From the NCBI GenBank assembly GCA_022614805.1, contig JAKEHY010000023.1, positions 49,983-113,982 of the forward strand: DNA of 64,000 bases, written 5' to 3'. This document shows, piece after piece, positions 25,263-34,804 of this stretch. Under the pieces are notes generated by a model. That model searched no databases and was not told the DNA's origin. It saw only the letters and a list, made by a program, of their open reading frames with translations. Numbering within the stretch: position 1 is the stretch's first letter; each line of letters starts with the position of its first letter. The translations under genes and the position numbers were made by a program. Source of the stretch: Candidatus Zixiibacteriota bacterium. GTDB lineage: Bacteria > Zixibacteria > MSB-5A5 > DSPP01.

Positions 25263-25582
25263 CTTGGGGGCTTCTCACTGCAGGTGTAAAGCCCCAGGGG
25301 TGGGAGGGAAAAGAAATCCATAGCCCCCGACGGCATATTCGGCATTGGACCGCTTGCAAAAGTAGGACAGCTCAATTTTCTTCAAAAAGAAGGTGCCGTA
25401 ATATTCTGGCCCATTCCGGCAACTTGTCCAAGAGCTCCTGGTCGGATTTCATCGCAAGAGATTACAGGCAAGCGAATAAAACTATGACCGAGGAGTGGTG
25501 CGAATTATGCTTATAGATTAAGGGGAGAACAACGCGGAGATGGCCAGGCGTCGAGACTTCGACGATTGTTAACAACAACTAA
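25263..25582. other. Intergenic region between recombinase and Orc1/Cdc6-like gene
   Basis: About 320 bp with no convincing coding frame. Orc1/Cdc6 genes in archaea and their plasmids often sit next to the origin they act on, so this is a natural place to look for origin-recognition-box repeats. I could not see a clear repeated ORB motif by eye. Confidence 0.3.
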
Positions 25583-26653
25583 CTACTCAATGACGTAAAA
25601 CTTTCTAACGTTTCCTTCTTTCACCCTTGCCGGTTCAACGCGAATGAGGCCCAGGTCCCGAAGTCGGCTCACATATTTCGAGAACGTCCTGACCGCTATC
25701 GGCTCGCCGCCTTTCTCCTTAGTTTGAAGCATATAGGTTTGCCACAAGCTGCCAGATACGATTCCGGGGTTATCCTTTACCAGGTTATACAAAAGGCGAT
25801 GGTCGGGAGTGAGCGTTTCAAGGAGGTACGTCCTTTTCCAGTTTTGAGCATTCTTCCAACCGTTACGAATGTGGCTTTCGGCGATGACCTTATCCCGGTT
25901 TATTTGAGCATCGTTGGCCGCGTCCTTCAAAGTCTGGATGGCTACTCGAGCGTCGCCCCCGGACAGATTGACGATCTTCTCCAGCAATTGACGGCTCCAG
26001 GTGCCCGGAGTGAGGGAGAGGTCAGCTCTTTGGCTAATAATCTCCAGCAGGTCGGCTTTCGTGTAAGGATGAAACTCCACCTGAACCGGATTCAAGCGCG
26101 ACTTTACCCGCTCTTCGAGGGTGTAAAAGGCCAGCTTGTCGTTGGAAATGCAGAGCAGCCCGACCTTTCCCAAGGTGGAGAGCGCGTAAAGAATGGTATT
26201 TCGCTCTTTGGGTTCGGGCTTGTCAATTTCGTCCAACACGATGATGAAGGGCTCGGACTGAATGTGACGCTGGAACTTCATCAACTTGTAGGTCGTGCTG
26301 GATTGGGCCGTATGGAGAAGCCGGAGGTCCGTCACAATTTTTTCCATAATGAAATGCAAGGTATGAGATTCCCAGCAATTGACGTAGACGCCATTAACGT
26401 TCGCTTCCTGGCGCATCTGCTTGAGAACGTATCTTGACGTGGCAGTTTTTCCTGAACCGGAAGCCCCAAATAGCCAAGCGTGCATGGGTTTGTTCCGGGA
26501 CAGGGCAGGCGTCAGGCTATGGCCAAGAGCCTTAAGTTGCCCTTCTCGACCGGGTATTTTTTCTGGTAAATAGTCTTCAGCTAAGAGGTCGGGGTTAACT
26601 ATAATACTGGCAGATTCCCGGGCAACCATGCAAAATTGTTCATTTTGGGGCAT
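25583..26653 (-). CDS. Orc1/Cdc6-like replication initiator ATPase
   Basis: 356 residues. LPEKIPGREGQLKAL (29-43) is the signature that opens archaeal Orc1/Cdc6 proteins. The AAA+ core follows: Walker A GASGSGKT at 63-70, Walker B IIVLDEID at 137-144, sensor 1 CISND at 168-172, and sensor 2 GGDARVAIQTLKDAA at 232-246. The C-terminal part (280-356) looks like the winged-helix domain that binds origin DNA. In archaea these proteins load the replicative helicase; in bacteria DnaA does this, so the gene is foreign to the host's own replication. It probably initiates replication of the element. ATG 26629 is an alternative start with CTTTTAA about 26 bp upstream. Confidence 0.8.
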   Translation of the reverse strand: MPQNEQFCMVARESASIIVNPDLLAEDYLPEKIPGREGQLKALGHSLTPALSRNKPMHAWLFGASGSGKTATSRYVLKQMRQEANVNGVYVNCWESHTLHFIMEKIVTDLRLLHTAQSSTTYKLMKFQRHIQSEPFIIVLDEIDKPEPKERNTILYALSTLGKVGLLCISNDKLAFYTLEERVKSRLNPVQVEFHPYTKADLLEIISQRADLSLTPGTWSRQLLEKIVNLSGGDARVAIQTLKDAANDAQINRDKVIAESHIRNGWKNAQNWKRTYLLETLTPDHRLLYNLVKDNPGIVSGSLWQTYMLQTKEKGGEPIAVRTFSKYVSRLRDLGLIRVEPARVKEGNVRKFYVIE

Positions 26654-26815
26654 TAAAAGAAATCCGGGTGGTAGGGTGCGTTTTGTGCCGCTTATTGCAA
26701 ACCTTATCGCACCTGGTGTAGGGCGTGGACATGTTAAGGAGGTGGGTCAAGACTTCTTGAACAACGCGCGAATTAGCTGCTTTGATCAGGCAAGCGCAGG
26801 CTCAATGTCCCTCAG

Positions 26816-29800
26816 TCAGTTTCGACGCAATAGCAGGTCTTCTAACTGTCGATAGTATACCACTCTTACGGGACTTTTAACCAAATAGGTCGCAAGGCTC
26901 TCCGTATCTAACACTATTAACGGCGTCACCTTCCAACGGCCTACTCTTACCAAGCTTTGATCACTTGAAGCCAGGACTTCTCTAATATGTTCCGCGGTCC
27001 ACTTTGCTCGTTCCTGGTGCTTTTCGACAGTCGACTTTTTGCCATTATGCGGATGAAAAAGTTCTCTTAAGTCCTTAGCCATCTCCCAAGGGGTTCGTGC
27101 CGCAGCTAAGTCCTTCGCTTCAATGACAACGATTTCGTGGTATTTCGGAATTATGACTAAGACATCAATGTCGCCGAGAGACTGACCAGGTTTATACTCG
27201 ATTGGGAGCCCGTCTATTTTTTTAACCCGCTTTCGAACAATAGCGCCGGGTATTTTTTCGCAAAGTTCAGCGACTTGGTCATTAAATTGCTTAGCTTCAC
27301 GCTCTCGAAATTTGTTAAGGTATATTGTCATTTCTTTGGTTTGTGCTCGAAGGCGTCCGCCCAAGCAAAGCCCCGTTAGATATCCAATGGCGCGATAAGT
27401 GTGGCGGTTGCCCCATAGGACCTCCGTTTTCCCGTTCGTCTCCCGCAATACGAGCGGTCTGCGAAGATACGACACCTCTCGATTAAACCGCCACGGATAA
27501 ACCTCTTCCCTTCGATAGGGATGTGGGTCTAAAAAACTATCCCGCGGACCAAGTGAAAACAACTTCAATGCGGCAGCCAGTTGTTCCTCATTCCAGGTCA
27601 ACTGTTGTTTCAGCCAGGTAATGAGAGCGCCTCGGTCCGAAGTCTTTGGTTCGCCTTCAGCCTGATTACCAAACCTAATCATGGCGGATAGAAATGCTAC
27701 TAACTCACTGAGGCTGAAGCCAAATTCATGCTTAACGGCAGCTTCCAACGCCTCTGCTTCTGATGGATTTTGCGACGAGTCACTTTTGCGCCATGTGCGC
27801 TCCCATTGCTTCGTGCTCCGGACAACCTCGGCCGCCGCAAATTCACCTAAAAATGCCTCTTGAGCCTTCCTGTAATGCTCTTGGTCGACCCCCAAACGGG
27901 CGGAAGGAAGGACGTCAAGGGTTATATCAGCAAGCTTGAGATGGATGAGATCGCTTAAGGTGCCCCAATTTTCAATTTCAGCCGCGATCCCTAATAAATA
28001 GTCGTACATGGCAAGGCTCATTGGACGGACCCCTCTTGGAGGCCTTGCTGCCACATATTCAATCAAGAATCTACTTGCAAGCGCCGCCTTAGCAAGATCT
28101 GATTGTTCCTTGGCAATATCGCGCTGGAGATTCTGGCCGACCTCGAAACAGGCGATGCGAGTGGGAGTAGTAAATTTGGTGAATTCCTGCTCGTAGACAA
28201 GTCGTTCATTGTAAGCCACAAGCCAATCCATCAGCCCGTCCGGTGACAAAGTCGAAATTACATTTTCTAATTTATCAAATAAGTCCTTTACTACGATGTC
28301 CAAGATGGAGGTTCGCTCTGAATCGGCAATCTTGCCAACGCGAATGGTAGATTGACTGGAGAGGTATGTCCCAACTTCATCAAGCAGTTGGCTCTCAACT
28401 ACTGCCTGAACCAAGCGCTCACGAGGTAGTCCATTTTTTACCAAAATTGGATTATCAACGGTAGAATAGAAAAAGAGCTTCTTTTTCGCTCCCAAAGGTG
28501 CATAGGTGTTGAGAAGTTCATCAATAGCGGCCACTGACAACGATCCGCCACTTAACATGCTGAACCCATTAAGTAATTCACGCAGGATGGCTCGTTCCCC
28601 TGCATTGTCGGCTCCCCTTAATCGTTGTGCAACGCTCCAACCGACTGATACACGGAGATGACTCCGCCCTAGAAGGTCATACTTAAGCATTTCATCCGGG
28701 GTTTCTTGGCCTGGGTTTTCAAACCACTGCACCCCGTCAGACAGTTTGAGGGAAATTCTCAGATGTTTAAGCCGGCCGACTATACCCTGTAAGTGAGGAC
28801 CTAGCCCGGCAGTCAGTTGCCACATCCAGTAAGCCACCATATCCATAAATTGCCAATGCAGCTGACGATACTGACCCCTAGGTACGTCTTCCGAAGCTGT
28901 AATCCAAACATTGATTGGCAACCCCTCAACTAATATGGCTAATTGTTTATCAGTCGGCGGCCATGGGGCATATATTGGTACCGATATGTCGCTGTGCAAG
29001 AGCGTCACTTCAGCAACGCGATTTTCATTGTATGAATCGGTGCCATGAAAGTCCCTCTTCTTATGAATCTCACGTCGAAGGAGTCCAGCTGAGCCTGGTG
29101 CAATTAAAAGAGTCGTTGGCCGTGCCTTGTCAGACGTATAGTAGCTGAAGTGGTTTTTTCGGTAGAAGTAAAACTCATCCAGAGTGTTAGTTGTTCTGAT
29201 AGAACAATGTCTCCGGATTTCATGTGAAGCCTGCGCATAATGCCACAACAGCAACGGATCACCGCCTTCTCCTAAGGCTATTGTCTGAAGATTTTCCGCC
29301 GTCATAAATTGTACATAGCTAACCGGGTGGTTTCCAGAGGCGTCAAATCCCGCGATAAGCCATCTACCTATCCCCTGAATGATTACAAGATGCAAGATGT
29401 TATTTGGGGCTGGCCCGTTGGAGAAGACCAATTTTTCAACATGTTCAAGGTGTGCGGTTAATTTTTCAGAATTGTCTCCAATTGACCACCGGCCGAATAC
29501 TTCTTCTTCATTGTAATGAGTTAAGTCATCGGTAAGTAGAAGCACATGCAGCAGCTTATCTGAATCAAATTGGAAAAATAGCTCTGATGCTATTCCAGAA
29601 AGGTCCTTGGGAGCAGTGAACTCATAAAAGAGTTCTTTGGGATGAAAAAAGCTCAGAGTCTGACGAACGGTATCTCGAACTGCAGCGTGATAGCGATTAG
29701 CAAGTGCTTCAGTAACGTTATGCTGACGGGCCAGGCGAAAGATGGCGTGGCGTAGGGCGCTCAAGAGCGCAAATGGTGCGGCGACTGCATATCTGTCTGT

Positions 29801-30544
29801 CCTTCGTATTATTGGTTTGGCAAAGAATGGACCGTCTTCAATATTTGACGCACTAAACCGAATTGAACCCAACTCTCCCGTAAGGAGATTCAACGCAGCG
29901 TCGGAAATTCGAGCCGAACTAAAAAGTTGAGTTAGCTCTTGCTGAGTGAAAGTGACGGCCCGTTTAAGCTCTCTAAAGCGGGCTGACCTTGGCAGTTGAA
30001 CATTCCCTCCGGGAGCCTCGACAGGATGGTCTTTTCTGGAGAGGTTACTTTTCCGTGCAATTTCGTTACTAAGCGCAAGTGTAAATCGGATGACCTCATA
30101 CACCTCACGACGAAATTGCTCATGCGGAAATGTCTCCTCGGAAAGGAATATGGCCTTTGCAAGGTGCCTGATTATGAACGAGGACTCCTCAGCTATTCCA
30201 GGGAACACCGTGTAGGAACCGCCGTAGAAAGTAACTTCCTCAGCAAACAGACTGTCAAATGGATCTTCGGCCCATGCAATGTCGGTGGCGAATGGAGGGC
30301 CATTAAGCCAGGCGTCTAGTTTTCTCGAACTTATTGGTGGTCGAATTGTATCGTCTTGCTTTAAGCTCGCAATCAGCGCGCCAGCGGTTTCAAGTCTGAG
30401 AGTACGGTCGGCATTCTCCGGGACCAGCTGAAGCGCCCCAATACATGCCGCCAAATCGAATGCGTCGTATGCCAGTATCGGTGCAGCCCATCTTTCTGGC
30501 CTGGGGCCGGAATTGTCATCGTGATTTTTGGTTTTAGTCTTCAT
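26816..30544 (-). CDS. Large unknown protein with C-terminal PD-(D/E)XK nuclease motif
   Basis: 1242 residues. Most of its length matches nothing I recognise; it looks globular and helix-rich. Near the C-terminus SLGDIDVLVI followed by EIVVIEAKDL gives Asp1125/Asp1127 and Glu1142-x-Lys1144, the restriction-fold nuclease pattern also found in NERD-like domains. No ATPase motif is apparent. The size, isolation and nuclease end suggest a single-gene defence or genome-maintenance protein (inference). The ATG at 30544 lacks a Shine-Dalgarno sequence and has an AT-rich box about 24 bp upstream. Confidence 0.6.
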   Translation of the reverse strand: MKTKTKNHDDNSGPRPERWAAPILAYDAFDLAACIGALQLVPENADRTLRLETAGALIASLKQDDTIRPPISSRKLDAWLNGPPFATDIAWAEDPFDSLFAEEVTFYGGSYTVFPGIAEESSFIIRHLAKAIFLSEETFPHEQFRREVYEVIRFTLALSNEIARKSNLSRKDHPVEAPGGNVQLPRSARFRELKRAVTFTQQELTQLFSSARISDAALNLLTGELGSIRFSASNIEDGPFFAKPIIRRTDRYAVAAPFALLSALRHAIFRLARQHNVTEALANRYHAAVRDTVRQTLSFFHPKELFYEFTAPKDLSGIASELFFQFDSDKLLHVLLLTDDLTHYNEEEVFGRWSIGDNSEKLTAHLEHVEKLVFSNGPAPNNILHLVIIQGIGRWLIAGFDASGNHPVSYVQFMTAENLQTIALGEGGDPLLLWHYAQASHEIRRHCSIRTTNTLDEFYFYRKNHFSYYTSDKARPTTLLIAPGSAGLLRREIHKKRDFHGTDSYNENRVAEVTLLHSDISVPIYAPWPPTDKQLAILVEGLPINVWITASEDVPRGQYRQLHWQFMDMVAYWMWQLTAGLGPHLQGIVGRLKHLRISLKLSDGVQWFENPGQETPDEMLKYDLLGRSHLRVSVGWSVAQRLRGADNAGERAILRELLNGFSMLSGGSLSVAAIDELLNTYAPLGAKKKLFFYSTVDNPILVKNGLPRERLVQAVVESQLLDEVGTYLSSQSTIRVGKIADSERTSILDIVVKDLFDKLENVISTLSPDGLMDWLVAYNERLVYEQEFTKFTTPTRIACFEVGQNLQRDIAKEQSDLAKAALASRFLIEYVAARPPRGVRPMSLAMYDYLLGIAAEIENWGTLSDLIHLKLADITLDVLPSARLGVDQEHYRKAQEAFLGEFAAAEVVRSTKQWERTWRKSDSSQNPSEAEALEAAVKHEFGFSLSELVAFLSAMIRFGNQAEGEPKTSDRGALITWLKQQLTWNEEQLAAALKLFSLGPRDSFLDPHPYRREEVYPWRFNREVSYLRRPLVLRETNGKTEVLWGNRHTYRAIGYLTGLCLGGRLRAQTKEMTIYLNKFREREAKQFNDQVAELCEKIPGAIVRKRVKKIDGLPIEYKPGQSLGDIDVLVIIPKYHEIVVIEAKDLAAARTPWEMAKDLRELFHPHNGKKSTVEKHQERAKWTAEHIREVLASSDQSLVRVGRWKVTPLIVLDTESLATYLVKSPVRVVYYRQLEDLLLRRN

Positions 30545-30562
30545 AAGTATAAATGGATAAAG

Positions 30563-30571
30563 AAATTAAAA
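30563..30571 (-). promoter_or_regulatory. TATA-like box for the 1242-residue protein
   Basis: On the minus strand TTTTAATTT is centred about 23-24 bp before the ATG at 30544, with no ribosome-binding site between. Same arrangement as at 16290 and 25254. Confidence 0.3.
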
Positions 30572-30721
30572 TGCCCTTGAAGTGCAACTTTTAAAACATA
30601 GCCTGGTGGCCCACGCTACCTAGGGCAACGATTCTCGTCTCACCCTGCGTTGGGACAAATTATGAAATTAGGATGCGTGGCCTTTGTAAGCCGGACATGC
30701 CGTATTAAATTAGCGAGTGGC

Positions 30722-30854
30722 ATGGATTTCTACCTTGGAACCGAGGGCTTTAGCTACGAATACTGGAAGGGTTTATTCTACCCGGAGGGACTTAAGCAGG
30801 AGGATTATCTGTCGTTTTACGGAAAGGTTTTTAACAGCGTGGAAATTAATAACA
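30722..30854 (+). pseudogene. DUF72 (YecE-like) gene, 5' fragment
   Basis: The peptide starting MDFYLGTEGFSYEYWKGLFY and ending VFNSVEINN is the conserved N-terminus of DUF72/YecE proteins (normally about 240-280 residues). The match ends after about 44 residues, where the 3' end of the oppositely oriented SWIM gene follows. A truncated remnant at a recombination joint. Confidence 0.7.
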
Positions 30855-30874
30855 TTGATTGCGCAGCCCAATCT

Positions 30875-31603
30875 CTATTTAATAAGGTCCAAAAGAGACT
30901 CTTCCCAGCCAAAGGAGGTGTCTTTATTTTTCAACGCATGAAATGCCCGCGTGCAAGCGGGGTCAAGCCGGGCGTATTCCTTGAGCATCCCGACCACCTG
31001 TTCCATGAACCCGCCAACGGTTCCATCGGAATCATCCACGCCACCCTCCCGCAATTTCCTATCCAGTCGCAATAGCAGGTTAACCAACAAGACCGCGGTC
31101 TGTTCACTTACCGGCAACTCGCCCACCAGCGCCGATAACCGATTGCACCCCCCCGAAAGCGAATGTTGATACCCAAACCAAATGCGGGACGGACCGCGGT
31201 AGGGCCTAATGTAACCCAGGGCAGCAGTAATGGCTTTTTTGGTTGCCGCTAATTTTTCTGCACTTAATTCTCCCAGTTGGCCGCTGCACGTTACTTGGCC
31301 CACAACTCGCTTATCCTCGTCGCCTAATGGCCTGCCACCCATAACCGCACAGATCGCCACCGCCACCATATGCTTGCAGACTGTGTCGTGTTGGCCCACG
31401 AAGCAGTCGCAACTGCCGCGATCAAAGTGGCGAGCTTCAACGAATACCGAATATGGCTTGCTCCCCAGCACTACAGCGGAGAATCCATCGAGGGTTTCTT
31501 GAAACCTGGTCACCTTTCCGCTCCCATACAATCCAACGGCCTTCTCAAAGGTCGGGCCGTCAGTGGCGTATTTTAATTTGTCCAAGTCATAAGCTGGCAA
31601 CAT
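30875..31603 (-). CDS. SWIM zinc-finger protein
   Basis: 242 residues. The N-terminal third holds a SWIM motif, CDCFVGQHDTVCKHMVAVAI (Cys-x-Cys ... Cys-x-His), preceded by the usual beta strands (YSVFVEARHF). The rest is helical and unrecognised. SWIM domains bind DNA or proteins and accompany SNF2-type ATPases and recombination factors. Here it is isolated from the SNF2-like gene and abuts the DUF72 remnant. The ribosome-binding site is not clear. Confidence 0.7.
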   Translation of the reverse strand: MLPAYDLDKLKYATDGPTFEKAVGLYGSGKVTRFQETLDGFSAVVLGSKPYSVFVEARHFDRGSCDCFVGQHDTVCKHMVAVAICAVMGGRPLGDEDKRVVGQVTCSGQLGELSAEKLAATKKAITAALGYIRPYRGPSRIWFGYQHSLSGGCNRLSALVGELPVSEQTAVLLVNLLLRLDRKLREGGVDDSDGTVGGFMEQVVGMLKEYARLDPACTRAFHALKNKDTSFGWEESLLDLIK

Positions 31604-32296
31604 ACGTGACCGTACTCAGTTTTTTTCTTTAATTAAAGCTGGAAGTGATGGTTTTGCAAATGGATTCCCGCAACTTCGGCGGGGTTTTCAAGAGCCGGGG
31701 CAATAATAACACCGAGCGGAAGCTGTCAATTGCCAATATCAGGGATGGTTTTTGAACCCACGCCCGCCACTCTCACCTCGAGAGGAGGCAAAGGTCTGAC
31801 CGATGACGGTTTGCCTGGGGCTAGGTCTGACAGGATACCGTAGGCCGGCGGGGAGTGACCAAGTAAGCCGACTGGCAGTGCAAGCGCCCTCTTGAACTCT
31901 CGGTGATTCTTTCCGCACAAGAACGGAAAAACGGGCCGGGAAAACGAGGCAGCGTAAGCGATTGACGAAAAAAGAGTGGTATGGTATACTTCCACCAAGA
32001 AAATGGGCGTGCACAATCCAAGTGCGACGACTATGAACTAAATCCATGTCCTCGATCATGGACCGGCTGGGGTTCGTAATCCGGTTGACATGCCCGTGCA
32101 AGGAGGGTTTAATGCCGATTCGCATAAGAGGCTGCGAGAAGAACACTTTGGGGTCGCAACAGGGGCCCGCTCAAGCAGTTGGGCTGATTTCCCCCCGGAT
32201 TCCTGGAGCGTTTAGGCGGGCTCTCCCAATCGTGTTTGGGGTGTTAGGCGGGTCGGCCTAAACATTGTTAGCCGCACTCGAAAGGAGAAAGCAGAC
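31604..32296. other. Non-coding or decayed stretch before the GC-rich trio
   Basis: Nearly 700 bp without a convincing gene. Overlapping short minus-strand frames have no recognisable domain. Near the right end lie inverted segments (GTTTAGGC at about 32209 and GCCTAAAC at about 32257) just before the DUF6580 gene. The base composition changes here from about 45 percent to above 60 percent GC, so a recombination joint probably lies within. Confidence 0.35.
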
Positions 32297-32854
32297 ATGT
32301 ACCGACTTCGTTTCCTTGTTCTCGTGGGCATGATCTTGGCGGCGGCCGCCTCTCGGCTGATCCCGCATCCACCCAATCTCGCACCCATCGGGGCGATCGC
32401 CCTCTTCGGCGGGGCTTGCTTCGCCCACAGGCGCGCGGCCTTAGTCGTGCCGCTGGCGGCGATGTTCCTGAGCGATCTGGCGATCGGCGTGCTGAGTGGC
32501 AACCTGTCCCTGGGCCTGCATCGACTCATCCCCGTCGTTTACGGCAGCTTCGCCCTGATCGTCTGCCTCGGGTTCTGGCTCCGGACTCGCCGAACTCTCG
32601 TCCCAATCGCGGGGGCCATGCTGACCAGCTCGGTCCTGTTCTTTGTCCTGACCAATTTCGGGGTCTGGGCCTTGGGGGCCTGGTATCCCAAGACCTGGGG
32701 TGGACTGGTCGCCTGCTACGTGGCGGCGATCCCGTTCTTCCATAACACGCTGCTGGGCGACGCGGTGTACACAACCATCCTGTTTGGCGGCCTGGCGCTC
32801 GCTGAACGAGGTTTCCCGGCGCTGCGAACACCGGCGCCGGTCGCGTCGCGCTAG
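32297..32854 (+). CDS. DUF6580 family integral membrane protein
   Basis: 185 residues with five to six transmembrane segments. The start MYRLRFLVLVGMILAAAASR and the following RLIPHPPNLAPIGAIALFGG are typical of DUF6580 membrane proteins, which resemble small ECF-type substrate-binding (S) components. A good ribosome-binding site (AAAGGAG) precedes the ATG. It is followed after 8 bp by a BtuF-like protein, so a role in cobalamin or related cofactor uptake is plausible. GC is clearly higher than the rest of the element. Confidence 0.7.
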   Translation: MYRLRFLVLVGMILAAAASRLIPHPPNLAPIGAIALFGGACFAHRRAALVVPLAAMFLSDLAIGVLSGNLSLGLHRLIPVVYGSFALIVCLGFWLRTRRTLVPIAGAMLTSSVLFFVLTNFGVWALGAWYPKTWGGLVACYVAAIPFFHNTLLGDAVYTTILFGGLALAERGFPALRTPAPVASR

Positions 32855-32862
32855 GAGAGTCG

Positions 32863-33819
32863 ATGAGAATCGTCTCGCTGCTCCCCAGCGCCACGGAGAT
32901 CATCTGCGCACTAGGGCTGGAAGATCAGCTCGTGGGCGTGACCCACGAGTGCGATTTCCCGCCCTCCGTGTGGCATTTGCCGAAGGTGACACGCACCCTT
33001 ATCCCCGCCGATGCCTCAAGCGGCGAAATCGATCTCCTGGTGCGTGAGCGATTGCAGACAAACCGGGCTCTGTACACGCTCAACTTGCCCGTCCTCGAGG
33101 AGCTGCGGCCCGACTTGATCGTCTCGCAGGCGCTCTGCAACGTCTGTGCGGTAGCCGAGGACGAGGTTCGCGCCGCTGCGTGCATGCTCCCCGGTGGCCC
33201 CCGGGTGATTAACCTGGAGCCGCAGACCCTCTCGGAGGTGCTCGCCTCCTGTCGGCAGGTGGCCAGGGTGGCGGGCGTCGAGCGGTCTGCGGAGGAACTC
33301 ATCGCCGCGCTGACCGCCCGCGTCGAGGCGGTGGTCGCCCGCACAGCCCAACTCGAGAGCCGGCCGCGCGTGGCCCTGCTGGAATGGCTGGACCCGCCGT
33401 TCTCCTCCGGCCACTGGAGTCCCGAGCTGGTCCGACTGGCGGGCGGCGTTGAGGGACTCAGCCAGGAGGGACGGCCGTCGCGGACGCTCCGCTGGAACGA
33501 CGTGCTGGAGTGGCAGGCGGAGGTGGTGTTCATCGCCTGCTGCGGCTTCAGCGTCGAGCGGACGCTCGATGACCTACCGCCGCTGCGGTCCATCCCTGGC
33601 TGGCGGGACCTCCCTGCCGTGCGCGCCGGTCGGGTGTACGTGACGGACGGCTCGCACTATTTCAGCCGCCCGGGTCCTCGACTGGTGGACAGTCTGGAGA
33701 TTCTCGCACACACGCTGCACCCGGAGGTGCATCCGTTGCCCGGAGGGTTGCCGCTTCCCGTTCGCGTGGCCGACCCCGGGATCGACATCGTCCACGCGAT
33801 TTCCTCGGTGACCGCATAG
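32863..33819 (+). CDS. Cobalamin-binding (BtuF-like) protein
   Basis: 318 residues of the helical-backbone periplasmic-binding fold (BtuF/FepB type). The N-terminal RIVSLLPSATEIICALG and HECDFP, then LRPDLIVSQALCNVCAV, are standard for cobalamin-binding ABC components. No signal peptide or lipobox is present, so unlike classical BtuF it would stay in the cytoplasm; many such proteins lack adjacent transporter genes. The stop overlaps the next start. Together with the DUF6580 gene it forms a compact cofactor-related operon. Confidence 0.8.
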   Translation: MRIVSLLPSATEIICALGLEDQLVGVTHECDFPPSVWHLPKVTRTLIPADASSGEIDLLVRERLQTNRALYTLNLPVLEELRPDLIVSQALCNVCAVAEDEVRAAACMLPGGPRVINLEPQTLSEVLASCRQVARVAGVERSAEELIAALTARVEAVVARTAQLESRPRVALLEWLDPPFSSGHWSPELVRLAGGVEGLSQEGRPSRTLRWNDVLEWQAEVVFIACCGFSVERTLDDLPPLRSIPGWRDLPAVRAGRVYVTDGSHYFSRPGPRLVDSLEILAHTLHPEVHPLPGGLPLPVRVADPGIDIVHAISSVTA

Positions 33820-34577
33820 TGCTGCCGCGCGTGCTGCTTTCTTGGAGTTCGGGCAAGGACAGCGCCTGGACCCTGCACATCCTCCGCCAGCAAGAGGTGG
33901 AAGTCGTGGCGCTGCTGACCACGTTCAATGAGGCTGCGGACCGTGTGGCCATGCACGCCGTCCGCCGGGCGCTGGTCGAAGCCCAGGCGAGGGCGGCGGG
34001 CCTCCCCCTGTGGCAAGTCCCGCTCCCGTGGCCGTGTTCCAACGCCACCTACGAAGAGCGAATGATCGAGGTGATTGTCCGCGCGCGGGAGGAGGGCATC
34101 ACGCACGTGGCCTTCGGTGACCTGTTCCTGCAAGACATCCGGGACTACCGCATCCGCCAGCTGGCAGGGACCGGGGTCGAGCCGCTGTTCCCGCTGTGGT
34201 GTTCGCCGGCCGACACACCGGACTTGGCCCGGCGGATGCTCCACGGCGGCCTGCGCGCTGTGCTGACTTGCGTGGATCCCAAGCAACTTTCGGAACGGTT
34301 CGTGGGGCGGACGTACGACGCAGGACTGCTGGCCGATTTACCGTCCGGTGTGGATCCATGCGGCGAACGCGGAGAGTTTCATACCTTCTGCTTCGGGGGC
34401 CCGATGTTCGCCTTTGAGATTGCCGCGGAGGTTGGCGAAACCGTTTCCCGCGGCGGGTTCTGCTTTGCCGATCTGGTGCCATGTGCGTCGGTGGTTAACT
34501 CTCAAGAGGCGGCTAACAACGGCATCCAGCGGTTCGGCGTACCGCCGCCGCTGATGCTGACCGTGAAACCGAAGTAA
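33819..34577 (+). CDS. Dph6-like ATP-pyrophosphatase (adenine nucleotide alpha hydrolase family)
   Basis: 252 residues. The P-loop SWSSGKDSAWTL near the N-terminus and the later GDLFLQDIRDYRIRQL and GGFCFADL identify the diphthine-ammonia-ligase-like (DUF71) branch of PP-loop ATPases, which adenylate a substrate before amidation. Bacteria have no diphthamide, so the substrate is unknown. It overlaps the BtuF-like gene (start at its stop codon); the first codon is probably GTG. In this operon context a role in cobalamin or another cofactor is possible but unproven. Confidence 0.75.
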   Translation: MLPRVLLSWSSGKDSAWTLHILRQQEVEVVALLTTFNEAADRVAMHAVRRALVEAQARAAGLPLWQVPLPWPCSNATYEERMIEVIVRAREEGITHVAFGDLFLQDIRDYRIRQLAGTGVEPLFPLWCSPADTPDLARRMLHGGLRAVLTCVDPKQLSERFVGRTYDAGLLADLPSGVDPCGERGEFHTFCFGGPMFAFEIAAEVGETVSRGGFCFADLVPCASVVNSQEAANNGIQRFGVPPPLMLTVKPK

Positions 34578-34804
34578 AGGGCCGAAACCATTAGGTCGCT
34601 TTCGGGCGCGGTCGGGAAGGTCTTCTGTTTCATGAACGACATTTACGCCGGCCATGCACCGGCGGGAGTGAATTATTTAAAACGCTCCTTGGACTTAGAA
34701 GCCATAAACCCGAAGTCCCTCTGGCCACCTGTCCCCGACATGTTTAGGTGACGATTCAAAGTCGGTTGACAGCCTCTGAATGCGGCCCTTAATTAAGTTC
34801 CACT

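Noticed and set aside
28915..29148. Plus-strand frames opposite the 1242-residue gene
   Set aside because: Short, with no domain or start signals, and fully inside a long gene with consistent coding character.
31739..32146. Minus-strand open frames in the 31.6-32.3 kb region
   Set aside because: Overlapping frames with no domain, no ribosome-binding site and composition typical of non-coding sequence.
32150..32296. Possible integron attC site upstream of the DUF6580 gene
   Set aside because: GTTAGGC and GCCTAAAC segments are present, but no correctly placed RYYYAAC partner, and no integron integrase lies in the window.
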